Part shown: one piece after another, positions 1 to 8,848 of the stretch
How the letters are laid out: the number at the start of each line of letters is the position of its first letter
Position numbering within the stretch: the stretch's first letter is position 1
Assembly (NCBI RefSeq): GCF_030540825.1
Contig: NZ_JAUOEO010000001.1
Span: forward strand, 4,725,001 to 4,789,000
Direction of reading: 5' to 3'
DNA from: Flavivirga spongiicola
GTDB lineage: Bacteria > Bacteroidota > Bacteroidia > Flavobacteriales > Flavobacteriaceae
Length of the DNA: 64,000 bases
Notes under the pieces: model-generated
The model's input: the letters and a program-made list of their open reading frames with translations, nothing else
Told to the model about the DNA's origin: nothing
The model's database searches: none
Program-made: the position numbers and the translations under genes

Positions 1-210
1 ACTTATATATCTATCAATGTAGGAAATGGTGGTGGCGGTATTCTCCTATTTATAGTATTACTGGGAGCTCTAGGGTTTGGTGGATACCAATTCTATAAAA
101 AAAGACAGGAAAAAAAGTTACAGCGCTTATCATCGGATTCTAATAATTTCGATTCTCAAACTAATGACTATAGCGACACAGATAATTATAACGAACCTGA
201 AGGTTTTTAA
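1..210 (+). CDS. C-terminal tail of a single-pass membrane protein (partial)
   Basis: Open from the first base to a TAA at 208-210, giving 69 residues of a gene that begins outside the window. A Gly-rich lead is followed by one hydrophobic segment (about residues 14-31), then KKRQEKK, a positive stop-transfer signal, and a Ser/Asn/Asp-rich polar tail. This suggests a type I membrane protein with an external domain and a short cytoplasmic tail. The next gene starts 11 bases later on the same strand, so it is probably in the same operon as the tubulin-like gene. The external domain cannot be identified from here. Confidence 0.7.
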   Translation, partial: TYISINVGNGGGGILLFIVLLGALGFGGYQFYKKRQEKKLQRLSSDSNNFDSQTNDYSDTDNYNEPEGF

Positions 211-221
211 AACACATCAAA

Positions 222-653
222 ATGGAACATCTTTCTTTTAAGGAAATTTTTGCAAGTTTAAATTACCACGATACAGTATTTACCTTGATTAAAACGGTTA
301 TATGGCTGGTTATTCCAATACTAGTCATCTATCTTTTTTACTTCTTGTTTAGTAAGTTTTTGTTTAAGAACAAAAAAGAAAAACAGCTCAAATCTGATAT
401 TCGGTTACCATTATGCCTATTATGGTCAATCGTAGCTTTTATGTTGGTGTTTTCAGTATTAATGGTCATACTCTTCTATCAAATAGATTTCAATGCTATA
501 ACATGGTCAGACTATAAAATATATTTAGCGTTTTTCAAAAATCAAAACCTTACACTATTTCCATATTTAATATGCTTTATAGCTGTATTGCTATTTTATT
601 ACATAAAAAACAAAAAATTCAGTAACAATTTAAAAACAATAACCAATGGCTAA
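222..653 (+). CDS. Small three-helix membrane protein of the tubulin-like operon
   Basis: 143 residues with three clear hydrophobic segments (about 23-48, 66-90 and 107-126), Lys-rich loops and no signal peptide. No family is recognised. The stop overlaps the start of the tubulin-like gene by 8 bases (ATGGCTAA), a sign of translational coupling. By context it is an inner-membrane partner of the tubulin-like protein; that role is inferred. Confidence 0.75.
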   Translation: MEHLSFKEIFASLNYHDTVFTLIKTVIWLVIPILVIYLFYFLFSKFLFKNKKEKQLKSDIRLPLCLLWSIVAFMLVFSVLMVILFYQIDFNAITWSDYKIYLAFFKNQNLTLFPYLICFIAVLLFYYIKNKKFSNNLKTITNG

Positions 654-3072
654 AGTTGCACCAACAATAATTATAGGTTTAGGTAGTAGTGGTTACCATA
701 TTATACAAGAAACCCAGAAGTTTTATTTTGAAAATTTCAAAAAAAACAAGCCGGAGCATGTGGAATACCTATATATAGAAACTTTTGATGGAGAAAAAAG
801 TTTTGTTCCCGACTCCGATAAAGATATCAGGAAAGTTTTCAGTAGCCTGGCAGATATTGAATTAATGGTCCAAGAGCTTAAAAAGTATTCGGGAAATCTT
901 TCTTGGTTACCTCCTGAAGAACAAATTGTAGATGCAGGAGCTGGAGCAGGTGGTATTCGCCCTTGTGGTCGTTTGGCTCTATGGGGACACAACAAGGAAG
1001 GTGATAACTTTAAAAATATTGCTAAAGCTATAAAGTATGCCCATGAAAGAGTTAATAGTTTTACGCAAAAAGATGAGGTTGCTACTCAACCTGTAGTGCA
1101 TATTGTTGGTACCTTAGTAGGAGGTACTGCATCAGGAATGTTTATAGATATAGGCTATTTAGTACGCCACCTTATTAGGAATGTTCGTTTTGTTTTTGGT
1201 TTGTTTTTATTACCTCCTATCCCCAGTTCAATGCGAGGCAATGAATCTATGTACGCCAATGCCTATGGAGCGTTAAAAGAACTCGACATCTATAATGATA
1301 TCAATTTCAAGTATGAAGAAAAACTGCCTGATGGTGCGGAAATAGAAACAAGTAAGCCTCCTTTTGATTACTCGCAATTCATATCACAAGATTACCAAGA
1401 CGGGTCTCCTGCATTACAAAATCTTAGCGGTCTTGTGAAAATGGCCGGTTTATATATATTTCTGAATATAGCCGGAATGTACGAAAAACGTAGTGCACGT
1501 TGGGTAGATGCCAAAGGCAACGGTATTATAAAAAATTATGGAACGTTTGGCCTATCTGCTATTCAGTACCCAAAAGACCATATTGAAGAATACGTTTCAT
1601 GCGAAATGTCAAAAAAACTTTTGGAGAAATGGCTAGACACTGAAAATGCCATGGGCAAACCTATAAATAGTGGTGTTATCGATCCAATGATTGAGAACGA
1701 ATGGGACAGCATTATACACAATGCTTTTGAAAAATTGGATCATGTAGGAGGAGAAGACCTCATAAAATCAATAGAAATTGAAAGCATAAAAATCAATAGA
1801 AATGATATTCAAGAAGACCCCTATGATTATTTAAAATCCCTGTTTTCCAGTAATCAATCGGATAAACTATACGCTAAAGTAAAAGGAAACTTAAATGAAG
1901 CCGTAAATACTATTGTAGATTCTATTTACGATTTGAATGTTAATATGCTTAACAAGTCAGAAAACATTATATACACCAGAAAAACTTTAGAATCATTGGT
2001 TAAAGCCATGAAGGGAAATATTGTTTACTGGAAAAAATTTAATATGTCTTCTGATACACAATCTTGGGAAAAGTTTTTGCGCAATCAATGTTCTTGGATG
2101 CTAAATAATAGAAATAAAGCTGTTTTTGAGCAAAATGACACGCTTAAAGATAGAATGCTTTCTACTTTCAATTTCATGAAAATGCACTTACTTGGTAAAA
2201 CAATTTTTGAACTTACTACTTTTATTGAAAAGAAGGACACCCCTTTTGCTTCTAACAAATCTGGTAAGACACTTCCAAAAATAAATGATTATGTAAGGAT
2301 ATATAACCTCGTATCACAAGTTCACGGAAAATCAGATAGTGAATATTATTCCATTGAAAAAAGGATGGGTGAAATAAAAGAGGAAATAGAAGATACAACC
2401 ATCCCTATTCTTCGGGTTTTCTCTACAGGATCTTTTGAGAAAGATACTGAAAATGCAAAAACCCTATTTGTACGAAATAAGAATGTTTATACTTACAGTA
2501 AAAAAGACATTAGTAATGAAGATTTATGGGATATTCTTAATACGAAAGACAACTTCAACATTAGCTTATTTAATTTACTTCTTTACAAGTACAAGGAAAA
2601 GGTAAATGTTTCTGGAGTCGTTGGCGACTATGAAGTTGCCGAATATGTAAGACAAAACATTAATAAAGGTATTGATATGGCACGCATATCATCTAATGCA
2701 TTTGTTTCTACACAAGACTTGGTTTTTCAAGAAAGTCATTATTTACCAAAATTGTCAATAGCATCAGACAATGCTTCTCTTACTGAAATTCTAGAAAAAT
2801 TTAAGAGTAGTTCTTTTTCAGAATTTGAAAACAAAGGGGACAACAAATTAGAGCTAAACAACCTTAAAAATATTTTGGTTTTCTATCAAGAAAAAGCCAT
2901 TCCCTTTATTCCATTAAAACACCTTAGCTATATTGATCAAATGAAGGAAGTTTATGAAAAGACGCCTACATTACAAAAAGACCAAGGGTTTACCGATAAA
3001 ACATGGAATAATTACAGAAATGCCTATGTACCAGTAAAAAAACAAGACAAAAAAGAAGATAACCAGCAATAA
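646..3072 (+). CDS. Tubulin/FtsZ-like GTPase-fold protein
   Basis: 808 residues. The N-terminus has a beta strand followed by a Gly-rich loop, IIIGLGSSG (residues 8-16), as in the first nucleotide loop of tubulins. A second Gly-rich loop, GAGAGG, is at 98-103. The strand VHIVGTLVGGTASG (151-164) ends in a variant of the tubulin signature GGGTGSG and is followed by a helix, as in FtsZ and tubulin. Together these fit the 'tubulin-like' family (Pfam Tubulin_2) and not housekeeping FtsZ. The remaining ~600 residues are helical and unassigned. Nucleotide binding and polymerisation are inferred from the fold. Neighbours are membrane proteins, a membrane-anchored protease and a vWA-like protein, which suggests action at the inner membrane. 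GGTASG replaces the canonical GGGTGSG, so GTPase activity is uncertain. Confidence 0.8.
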   Translation: MAKVAPTIIIGLGSSGYHIIQETQKFYFENFKKNKPEHVEYLYIETFDGEKSFVPDSDKDIRKVFSSLADIELMVQELKKYSGNLSWLPPEEQIVDAGAGAGGIRPCGRLALWGHNKEGDNFKNIAKAIKYAHERVNSFTQKDEVATQPVVHIVGTLVGGTASGMFIDIGYLVRHLIRNVRFVFGLFLLPPIPSSMRGNESMYANAYGALKELDIYNDINFKYEEKLPDGAEIETSKPPFDYSQFISQDYQDGSPALQNLSGLVKMAGLYIFLNIAGMYEKRSARWVDAKGNGIIKNYGTFGLSAIQYPKDHIEEYVSCEMSKKLLEKWLDTENAMGKPINSGVIDPMIENEWDSIIHNAFEKLDHVGGEDLIKSIEIESIKINRNDIQEDPYDYLKSLFSSNQSDKLYAKVKGNLNEAVNTIVDSIYDLNVNMLNKSENIIYTRKTLESLVKAMKGNIVYWKKFNMSSDTQSWEKFLRNQCSWMLNNRNKAVFEQNDTLKDRMLSTFNFMKMHLLGKTIFELTTFIEKKDTPFASNKSGKTLPKINDYVRIYNLVSQVHGKSDSEYYSIEKRMGEIKEEIEDTTIPILRVFSTGSFEKDTENAKTLFVRNKNVYTYSKKDISNEDLWDILNTKDNFNISLFNLLLYKYKEKVNVSGVVGDYEVAEYVRQNINKGIDMARISSNAFVSTQDLVFQESHYLPKLSIASDNASLTEILEKFKSSSFSEFENKGDNKLELNNLKNILVFYQEKAIPFIPLKHLSYIDQMKEVYEKTPTLQKDQGFTDKTWNNYRNAYVPVKKQDKKEDNQQ

Positions 3073-3082
3073 AGTTAAGATT

Positions 3083-3862
3083 ATGAACAACTACGGTTTA
3101 ACCAATACAAGCAAAAAGCAAAAAGCGCTACAATTTAAAAAGCATTTAAAAACAAATACACGAGCTTTTTTAGTTATTCTATTATTACCATTTATTATTT
3201 GCCTATTATTCACCTTTGGATTCATAAAGGGACACAAGACCATTGGTCCTGAATATGCTGTTGCTCTTTTGGACGCCAATGGTTCATTTGGTTCTGCCTT
3301 TAGAATAAGTGAAACTAAGGTATTAACAGCGAAACATGTTGTTGATCACCTAACCGTTAATGATGAAGTGACATTGATTTTTAAAAAGTTTTCCCCTCCT
3401 ATTGAAACCCAGGCAAAAATTCTCTTTATGCCTACTGACGGTATTTCTAATTATGCATCGTCTTTTAATGATTATGCTGTGTTGGAGCTTTTAGAGTACG
3501 AGAACCTCCAAAACATTCCTGAGCTACCTCTAGGCATCTCAGAAGGTCTAGAAACCAGAGAAAAGGTGTATGCTATCGGATATCCGGTAAACAATCCAGA
3601 AAACAAAGTTACCGATGGTATTATCTCCGCCACTAGTTTTAGTTCTAAATCTAATGAATACGATTTTTTATTGGACGTTAATGTTGATGTAGATAATGGT
3701 AATAGTGGAGGGCCACTAGTATTAGAAGCCACGCAAGAAGCTATCGGTATCATGATACTGGTAAATGAAGGTAATCATACTAAAGCTAACCTAGCTTTAA
3801 AAATAGATAAAGTAAGAGGAGAATTGGAGCGTTTGGGCTCTACAGTCAATCTTGATTTATAA
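3083..3862 (+). CDS. Membrane-anchored trypsin-like serine protease
   Basis: 259 residues. A basic cytoplasmic N-terminus is followed by one membrane helix (about 28-48), which leaves the protease domain in the periplasm. The chymotrypsin-fold triad is intact: His85 in LTAKHVV, Asp130 in FNDYAVLEL and Ser208 in GNSGGPL. IGYPV (about 165-169) is the usual strand between the Asp and Ser motifs. No PDZ domain follows, unlike DegP/HtrA. The gene starts 10 bases after the tubulin-like gene and is almost certainly co-transcribed. The substrate is unknown; an envelope protein of the same operon is a reasonable guess. Confidence 0.85.
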   Translation: MNNYGLTNTSKKQKALQFKKHLKTNTRAFLVILLLPFIICLLFTFGFIKGHKTIGPEYAVALLDANGSFGSAFRISETKVLTAKHVVDHLTVNDEVTLIFKKFSPPIETQAKILFMPTDGISNYASSFNDYAVLELLEYENLQNIPELPLGISEGLETREKVYAIGYPVNNPENKVTDGIISATSFSSKSNEYDFLLDVNVDVDNGNSGGPLVLEATQEAIGIMILVNEGNHTKANLALKIDKVRGELERLGSTVNLDL

Positions 3863-3911
3863 GCAAATTCTATTTTTAATTAGTTTTAACTCCCACATAT
3901 TTAAATAATAT

Positions 3912-5393
3912 ATGGATTGGATAGATAATTCTTTGCTTGCTTTAATTATAAGTTGCGGATTTCTTTTAATAGTTATTAGCGTTGTTCGTATTAAATGGAA
4001 AAAAGGAGCTCGCTTATATGCACTAATATTAGTACTTATCGTTCCCATTTTTGTTTTTGTTTTTAGTTTATACGCAAATATTATCCATGAAAATGATAAT
4101 AATCTGGTTGATACAATTTCAAGCCGAATAAAGCCAAGCGATAGTCTTGACCTAACTAAAAATTTAATAAACCCAAAGATACCAGATAAATATTTTATTT
4201 GTTTGGATATTAGTGCTACCAGTGATAAAAAAATAGCAAGTACACCGGATTGGTTCAACAAGAATAGTTTTTATGAAATATGTAAAAAATTAGGAGTAGA
4301 CCAAGAAAAGAGAGATCAATTTATTCCTGTCTTTAAAGATACTATTAAACGTTCTCATTTAATTCAGTTTAAAACTCTTGAATTACTAAGTACACTAAAT
4401 GACACTATAAACAATAGATTCCAAATAATCACCTTTGGGAAATCATATAAGGTAATATATCCTCCCGATAAAAACAATTATTTCACAAAAGCAACTTATG
4501 ACAACAAACGTAATGCTGGCAACAATATTCTAGACTTAAAATTCAAAAATAAAGATACTGATTTTGAAAACCTCTTTACCAGCCTTTTAAATTCTCATCA
4601 ATATGGTCCTCTAAACTCTAGAAGTAATTACATTCCTTCTAGTAAACACATAGTTATCCTCAGTGATTTCGAACATGATGTAAAAGGTCAAAATAAAAAA
4701 CAACAAAAAGCTGCTTTTGATAATGTTGGAAAAAAATTGGAAACCATTGTTAAGTCTGATTTTAATCTCGTATTATTTAATTATAATTACGTTAATAAGC
4801 AGTTACCCATTATTAATAAAATAGATAGTACCCTAAAAAAGCATAGGATAATATATAAACACTACGGATATCATGACAAAAATCAATTCTTATTCAGTAG
4901 CTATATTTTACCGATTAAAATTAATATGCCCTATTTTAAAAATTCTTTTGATAAGTCTATTGCTCATGTTACAAAATTTCCAGTAAAAGAAAAAGATTTT
5001 GTATGGGTATCTCTAGAAAATCAAATAGGAAGTAATTATTCTTGGAAATTATTGAAAAAACATACTAGTAACTCTAATAATAATTGGACACCTTTTATAG
5101 ATGGTGAGAAAAATTTATTGAATGGTATTAGAAAAGACATAGATTGTTTTACGATAAAATATGAAGGGCCCATCCCTAACCGGTTTCCTAATACTAACTT
5201 AAGAATATTACTGCCGAGTCTAAAAAAAGAGGTTATAATTGGTTTTATTTTTACCAAGAAAGCACCAAATTGGTTTGCCTGGTTTGTTCTAATAATCTTA
5301 GGTGTTATTTTTATCTTGGAAATTATTTACATAATAAAATATACAAGCTTGATAAGTTTTTTTAATGATTTATCAAATAAGCGAGTCGCCTAA
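3912..5393 (+). CDS. Membrane-anchored von Willebrand A-like protein
   Basis: 493 residues. Two membrane helices at about 8-26 and 36-57, a large soluble domain, and a C-terminal helix at about 457-478 with a short basic tail. The soluble domain has vWA-like order: strand YFICLDISATS (95-104) in the place of the DxSxS metal site, DTDFENLF near 215-222 where a MIDAS Thr could lie, and strand HIVILSDFEHD (246-256) with the second acidic site. The first motif reads D-x-S-A-T, so the metal site is altered. The gene follows the protease by 49 bases. Published tubulin-like systems also contain a vWA protein, which supports a shared complex. The vWA call rests on motif order and was not tested by profile search. 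Confidence 0.65.
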   Translation: MDWIDNSLLALIISCGFLLIVISVVRIKWKKGARLYALILVLIVPIFVFVFSLYANIIHENDNNLVDTISSRIKPSDSLDLTKNLINPKIPDKYFICLDISATSDKKIASTPDWFNKNSFYEICKKLGVDQEKRDQFIPVFKDTIKRSHLIQFKTLELLSTLNDTINNRFQIITFGKSYKVIYPPDKNNYFTKATYDNKRNAGNNILDLKFKNKDTDFENLFTSLLNSHQYGPLNSRSNYIPSSKHIVILSDFEHDVKGQNKKQQKAAFDNVGKKLETIVKSDFNLVLFNYNYVNKQLPIINKIDSTLKKHRIIYKHYGYHDKNQFLFSSYILPIKINMPYFKNSFDKSIAHVTKFPVKEKDFVWVSLENQIGSNYSWKLLKKHTSNSNNNWTPFIDGEKNLLNGIRKDIDCFTIKYEGPIPNRFPNTNLRILLPSLKKEVIIGFIFTKKAPNWFAWFVLIILGVIFILEIIYIIKYTSLISFFNDLSNKRVA

Positions 5394-5503
5394 TTCTTAT
5401 TAGTTTTTAATATGTTCAATTTTAAACTTTTATTGCTAAACAATTTGATAATAATTTACAACTTTACTTTATTTAAATTCCGACCAATCAAATACCATAT
5501 ATC

Positions 5504-6394
5504 ATGAAAAAAATAAAAATCATAGTATTTATAGCGGTTATACCTTTTTTATCAAACTGTGAAATGCAAAAATCATCAAAAAACGATAATGATTTTGAAT
5601 CATATGATGACAATGATATAGCCTTACTAATTGATCGTTATTGTGGTCACCCAAACGATGCCCAAATAACATTAGAAGCTTTAGGGGCGACTGATGAGGT
5701 GCTTGAAGCGAGCGACCCAAGAGACATTGCAAACCTTATTGAAGACAGTAAAGAGTTTGCCTTAGACAAAGTAGAAGAGGATCCTCATTATTTATTTGGC
5801 TTAGGCAGAGCTGCTTACTTTTTTGGTTATAATCAAAAAGCTACACAATGGTTAAATATAGCTGCCGAAAATGGCTCAGCAGCCGCAAACGCATATTTAG
5901 GCTATATTTCTTATTATGAAGACGAAAATGTTGATAAAGCGCTTTCATACCTTGAAATTGCAATGCAAAAAGGGTTTAATGATCTTCAGGTAAAAGAAGT
6001 ATATGGCTATTGTAACTACAACCCAAAAAAAGAAAAATTCAATGAAGTTGGTATTATTACAGCTTTATTCAACAAAGATTGGAGTTATATAAACAACAAA
6101 GAACTGAGTGAATTTTATTTGGCAAAGTTACACGAAACGCTTTGGAGTAATGATATTTTATGGCTTGCTGAAGACCCTAAAATATTATTGGAATTAGATC
6201 CCGCTTTATCTAGGACTACAGCTGCATGGGTTGAAAGAGGGTTTTCTTTTTTAGGATTAGGTTCTGGCGCTAATGCCATGCAATCTTCGGCTATTCAAGA
6301 CGCTAAACGATTAGCAATTCTTTATAATAGTAATCCTATCGCTTTCCGTAGAATATATAATAGCATATCTGAATACGCCAACCATAAAAATTAA
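5504..6394 (+). CDS. Lipoprotein with Sel1/TPR-like repeats
   Basis: 296 residues. The N-terminal signal ends in the lipobox LSNC, with Cys19 as the lipidated residue. The middle (about 95-170) has helical pairs of Sel1/TPR type with the pattern A..W...AAENGSAAAN..LG...Y, usually a protein-binding scaffold. The rest is helical and unassigned. It follows the vWA-like gene after 110 bases, same strand, and precedes the repeat/toxin-like gene by 6 bases. It may be a periplasmic adaptor of the cluster, or conceivably a partner of the downstream protein; both roles are inferred. Confidence 0.75.
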   Translation: MKKIKIIVFIAVIPFLSNCEMQKSSKNDNDFESYDDNDIALLIDRYCGHPNDAQITLEALGATDEVLEASDPRDIANLIEDSKEFALDKVEEDPHYLFGLGRAAYFFGYNQKATQWLNIAAENGSAAANAYLGYISYYEDENVDKALSYLEIAMQKGFNDLQVKEVYGYCNYNPKKEKFNEVGIITALFNKDWSYINNKELSEFYLAKLHETLWSNDILWLAEDPKILLELDPALSRTTAAWVERGFSFLGLGSGANAMQSSAIQDAKRLAILYNSNPIAFRRIYNSISEYANHKN

Positions 6395-6400
6395 AATATA

Positions 6401-7153
6401 TTGAAAGTCTTAGTAAATATCATAGCATTACTATCTCTTATTTTCTCTGTTCATTTGGGTATGACCAGTATAAATGGTAATCCAAAAAAGAATTTGCCAA
6501 AATCTTTTAAAAGAGCTGGTAGTATTAAAGGTAAGTTCAATAGGGCCTCCCATAAAGGTTTTGCTAAAAATAGGTTTAACAGAGCTTCCCGTCCAACACT
6601 CAAAAAAAAATTCAATCGGTTTTCAAAAAAGGGATATGCAAAAACTAGATTTAACTCTAACGCTCGCAAAAAGAGTCTTAAATATATATATAACAAAAAA
6701 TCAAAAAAGAACTTTGCAAAACGTAGTTTTAATAGAAAGTCTAGTCATTACAGGTTAAAAAACAAGTTTAACCCACCAGCAAAGAAGGGTTATATAAAAA
6801 CTAAATTCAATAAACTAAGTAGTCATAAACCCTCAAGGCTTTATAAATCTGCGCTTTCAAAGTACAAAAAATCTGATCTCACGAAAGCTGGAAGAGAAGT
6901 AACTAAACACCCTAATTATTTTGGATTTAAAAATAATAAGGCATTAAGAGAAAAATATAGATCTGATAATGCAATAAACAAACTTGGCGCCCAAAAATTA
7001 AAAAACATCTTAAGAAATGGCACAAGAACCAGAGGTTCTGGTGGTAGATACCCCAAAGGGTGGATAACCTACACTTTAAAAAATGGTACAGCAGCATCAT
7101 GGCATTCAAATGGTGATTTTATTGGTTTTAGAGGGCTAAAGAATACTCAATAG
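6401..7153 (+). CDS. Secreted basic repeat protein with toxin-like C-terminal domain
   Basis: 250 residues read from a TTG start. That start keeps a signal-type hydrophobic N-terminus (residues 2-21); the first ATG (6461) would remove it. Residues 46-148 are eight ~13-residue Lys/Arg-rich repeats, each carrying an FN or YN pair. Residues about 158-250 form a compact domain with AGREVTKHP (163-171), ILRNGTRT (203-210), GGRYPKGWITYT (214-225) and AASWHSNGDFIGFRG (231-245). From memory this pattern resembles the C-terminal tips of Rhs/polymorphic toxins of RNase type (BECR-like fold), but I cannot name the exact family. No immunity gene follows. A processed surface or structural protein is the alternative. 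Confidence 0.6.
   Translation: MKVLVNIIALLSLIFSVHLGMTSINGNPKKNLPKSFKRAGSIKGKFNRASHKGFAKNRFNRASRPTLKKKFNRFSKKGYAKTRFNSNARKKSLKYIYNKKSKKNFAKRSFNRKSSHYRLKNKFNPPAKKGYIKTKFNKLSSHKPSRLYKSALSKYKKSDLTKAGREVTKHPNYFGFKNNKALREKYRSDNAINKLGAQKLKNILRNGTRTRGSGGRYPKGWITYTLKNGTAASWHSNGDFIGFRGLKNTQ
6536..6844 (+). repeat. Eight 13-residue FN repeats in the coding sequence
   Basis: Aromatic-Asn pairs recur at residues 46, 59, 71, 84, 97, 110, 123 and 136 of the toxin-like protein. The spacing is 13 residues except for one 12-residue step. The unit is roughly K-x-[KR]-F-N-R-x-S-x-K-G-[YF]-x. Pairs of units form a 26-residue super-repeat, with GYAK or GFAK in alternate copies. At DNA level the copies have diverged, so the repeat is old or under protein-level selection. 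Confidence 0.85.
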
Positions 7154-7312
7154 AGTTATGTTAGTTAAAATGTAATTATTGACAATGTCTATTATAAAAC
7201 TAATATTTAGACGTTAACTTTTTAAAAGTAAGCACTTTCAAAATATTATTAGCAATTAATTTATCACGATACATTTTTCTCTTTTATTCGTATAATACAC
7301 TTTTAAAACCCT

Positions 7313-7349
7313 TAATAAAAAGAGGGGTACTATATTCAGCACCCCCATT
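7313..7349 (-). terminator. Terminator downstream of susD
   Basis: On the minus strand GGGGGTGC and GTACCCC form a stem around a short AT loop, followed by CTTTTTATT. It lies about 50 bases after the susD stop, between converging transcripts. Confidence 0.6.
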
Positions 7350-7396
7350 TAAAACTAACTTAAATTAAAATCAAAAAGATCACTAGTATCTATTAA

Positions 7397-8824
7397 CTAA
7401 TAACCGGGGTTTTGTTCCAAAATCCCTGAAATTAATTGTGCGCCTGGTTTAGGCAACAACCTATTGATTTCACTAACTCCAGGATGCTCACTTTGATTTA
7501 CTTCTACAACCATTTTTCTTCTTACCAAATCATGCCAACGATGTCCTTCAAAAGCTAATTCCCAATTTCTTTCATCTAACACAGCTTTGTCAAAATCGTC
7601 TTGAGACAATCCTGAAGGTAAATCTGCTAAACCTGCTCTTTGACGAACTGCATTTATTGCATCATAAGCAGCTTGAGAAGGTCCACTTTCTGCCATATTT
7701 GCTGCTTCCGCATATATTAACAGCACATCTGCATAACGAAGAATTGGTCTAAACCCTTCTCCATAATTAGCACCAGTTCTTCCTGCATCCCTATATTTTG
7801 CTATATGTGGTTGTACACCTGCTTCAGTAAACGTAGTACCGTCAGCAAATACTGATGTAAAAGAGGCATCTTTTCTAGGGCTATCTGGGAAAGCATTAAA
7901 AAAACGTTCTTCGCTGAAGTAATCTCCCCAGCCACCTTCACCATTACCCCAATGTCTTGTTGCTTGATGCATATGACTCCCAAAAGCCCCTTCTTGCTCT
8001 ATCGAGCCATAAAAAGTAAATATAAATTCTGGAGTGGTTAACTTTTTTTCTTGAGTCCATAAATCAGCAAAATTAGGCTCTAAGTTGTAAACTCCTCCTA
8101 TTATTTCTGCTGCCTTGTCTCTAGCATCTGCATACTTAGTAGCGTCTTCTATTGGCCAACCTGCCATAGTTAAATAAACTTTAGCTAACAAAGCCTTTGC
8201 TGCTCCTCGTGTAGGTCTGCCCTTTTCTGAAAATGATGTTGGTAGCCCTTCTTCAGCATCTTTTAAATCATTTACAATAGAAGTATAAATTTCTTGTACT
8301 GTAGCTTGTTTTAAATTTTCAATATCTCCTTGGTTTTCAAAAGTTGTTAATTGTACTTCTCCGAAAAAACGTACCAAGTTAAACAATGCCAAAGCTCTAA
8401 GAAATTTGGCCTGACTACCTAATTCTGCTAATTTTTGATCAGATATTTCTGTAGCATTTTTTAAATTTCCTATAATAGTATTAGCATTGGCTATACATTG
8501 GTAATGTTGTTTCCAAAAACCACGAACTATTTCTTCATTATCATTGGGGTTTAATCGATCTATATTTTTAAAAATATCTGCATCAGAACGCACATCTTCT
8601 GCCCCAGAAGCTAATAGTAAATCATAGCCATAATCATAAGAACTCCATTCACTATATAATGGTCTAAATGTCCCAACTAAAGCTGCTTCAAACTCACTTT
8701 CTGTAGTAAAAAAACTATTAGGGCTTAATAACGATGGTGGGTTTTCTTCAAATTCCACATCTGCACATCCTTCTAATAAAGATAAACTTAAAATAGTTAT
8801 CAAAATAACAATTGCATTTTTCAT
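7397..8824 (-). CDS. SusD-like glycan-binding lipoprotein
   Basis: 475 residues from the chosen ATG at 8824. An ATG seven codons upstream (8845) is also open, but the later one gives a regular lipoprotein signal ending in LLEGC and a 24-base gap to susC. SusD/RagB features include the N-terminal NPPSLLSPNSFFTTESEFEAA segment and the C-terminal AINAVRQRAGL and LDERNWELAFEGHRWHDLVRR motifs. It is an outer-membrane surface lipoprotein that acts as the lid of the SusC channel and binds oligosaccharide. It is the last gene of the operon after the BIG2/GEVED protein and susC. The substrate cannot be read from its sequence. Confidence 0.92.
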   Translation of the reverse strand: MKNAIVILITILSLSLLEGCADVEFEENPPSLLSPNSFFTTESEFEAALVGTFRPLYSEWSSYDYGYDLLLASGAEDVRSDADIFKNIDRLNPNDNEEIVRGFWKQHYQCIANANTIIGNLKNATEISDQKLAELGSQAKFLRALALFNLVRFFGEVQLTTFENQGDIENLKQATVQEIYTSIVNDLKDAEEGLPTSFSEKGRPTRGAAKALLAKVYLTMAGWPIEDATKYADARDKAAEIIGGVYNLEPNFADLWTQEKKLTTPEFIFTFYGSIEQEGAFGSHMHQATRHWGNGEGGWGDYFSEERFFNAFPDSPRKDASFTSVFADGTTFTEAGVQPHIAKYRDAGRTGANYGEGFRPILRYADVLLIYAEAANMAESGPSQAAYDAINAVRQRAGLADLPSGLSQDDFDKAVLDERNWELAFEGHRWHDLVRRKMVVEVNQSEHPGVSEINRLLPKPGAQLISGILEQNPGY

Positions 8825-8848
8825 ATATATATTATTCTTTTCCATTTT

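Noticed and set aside
723..995. 90-codon minus-strand frame inside the tubulin-like gene
   Set aside because: Antisense of a well-supported coding region with no start signal.
6474..6758. 94-codon frame overlapping the repeat/toxin-like gene
   Set aside because: A shifted reading of the same AT-rich repeat DNA; the main frame has a signal peptide, regular repeats and a conserved-looking domain.
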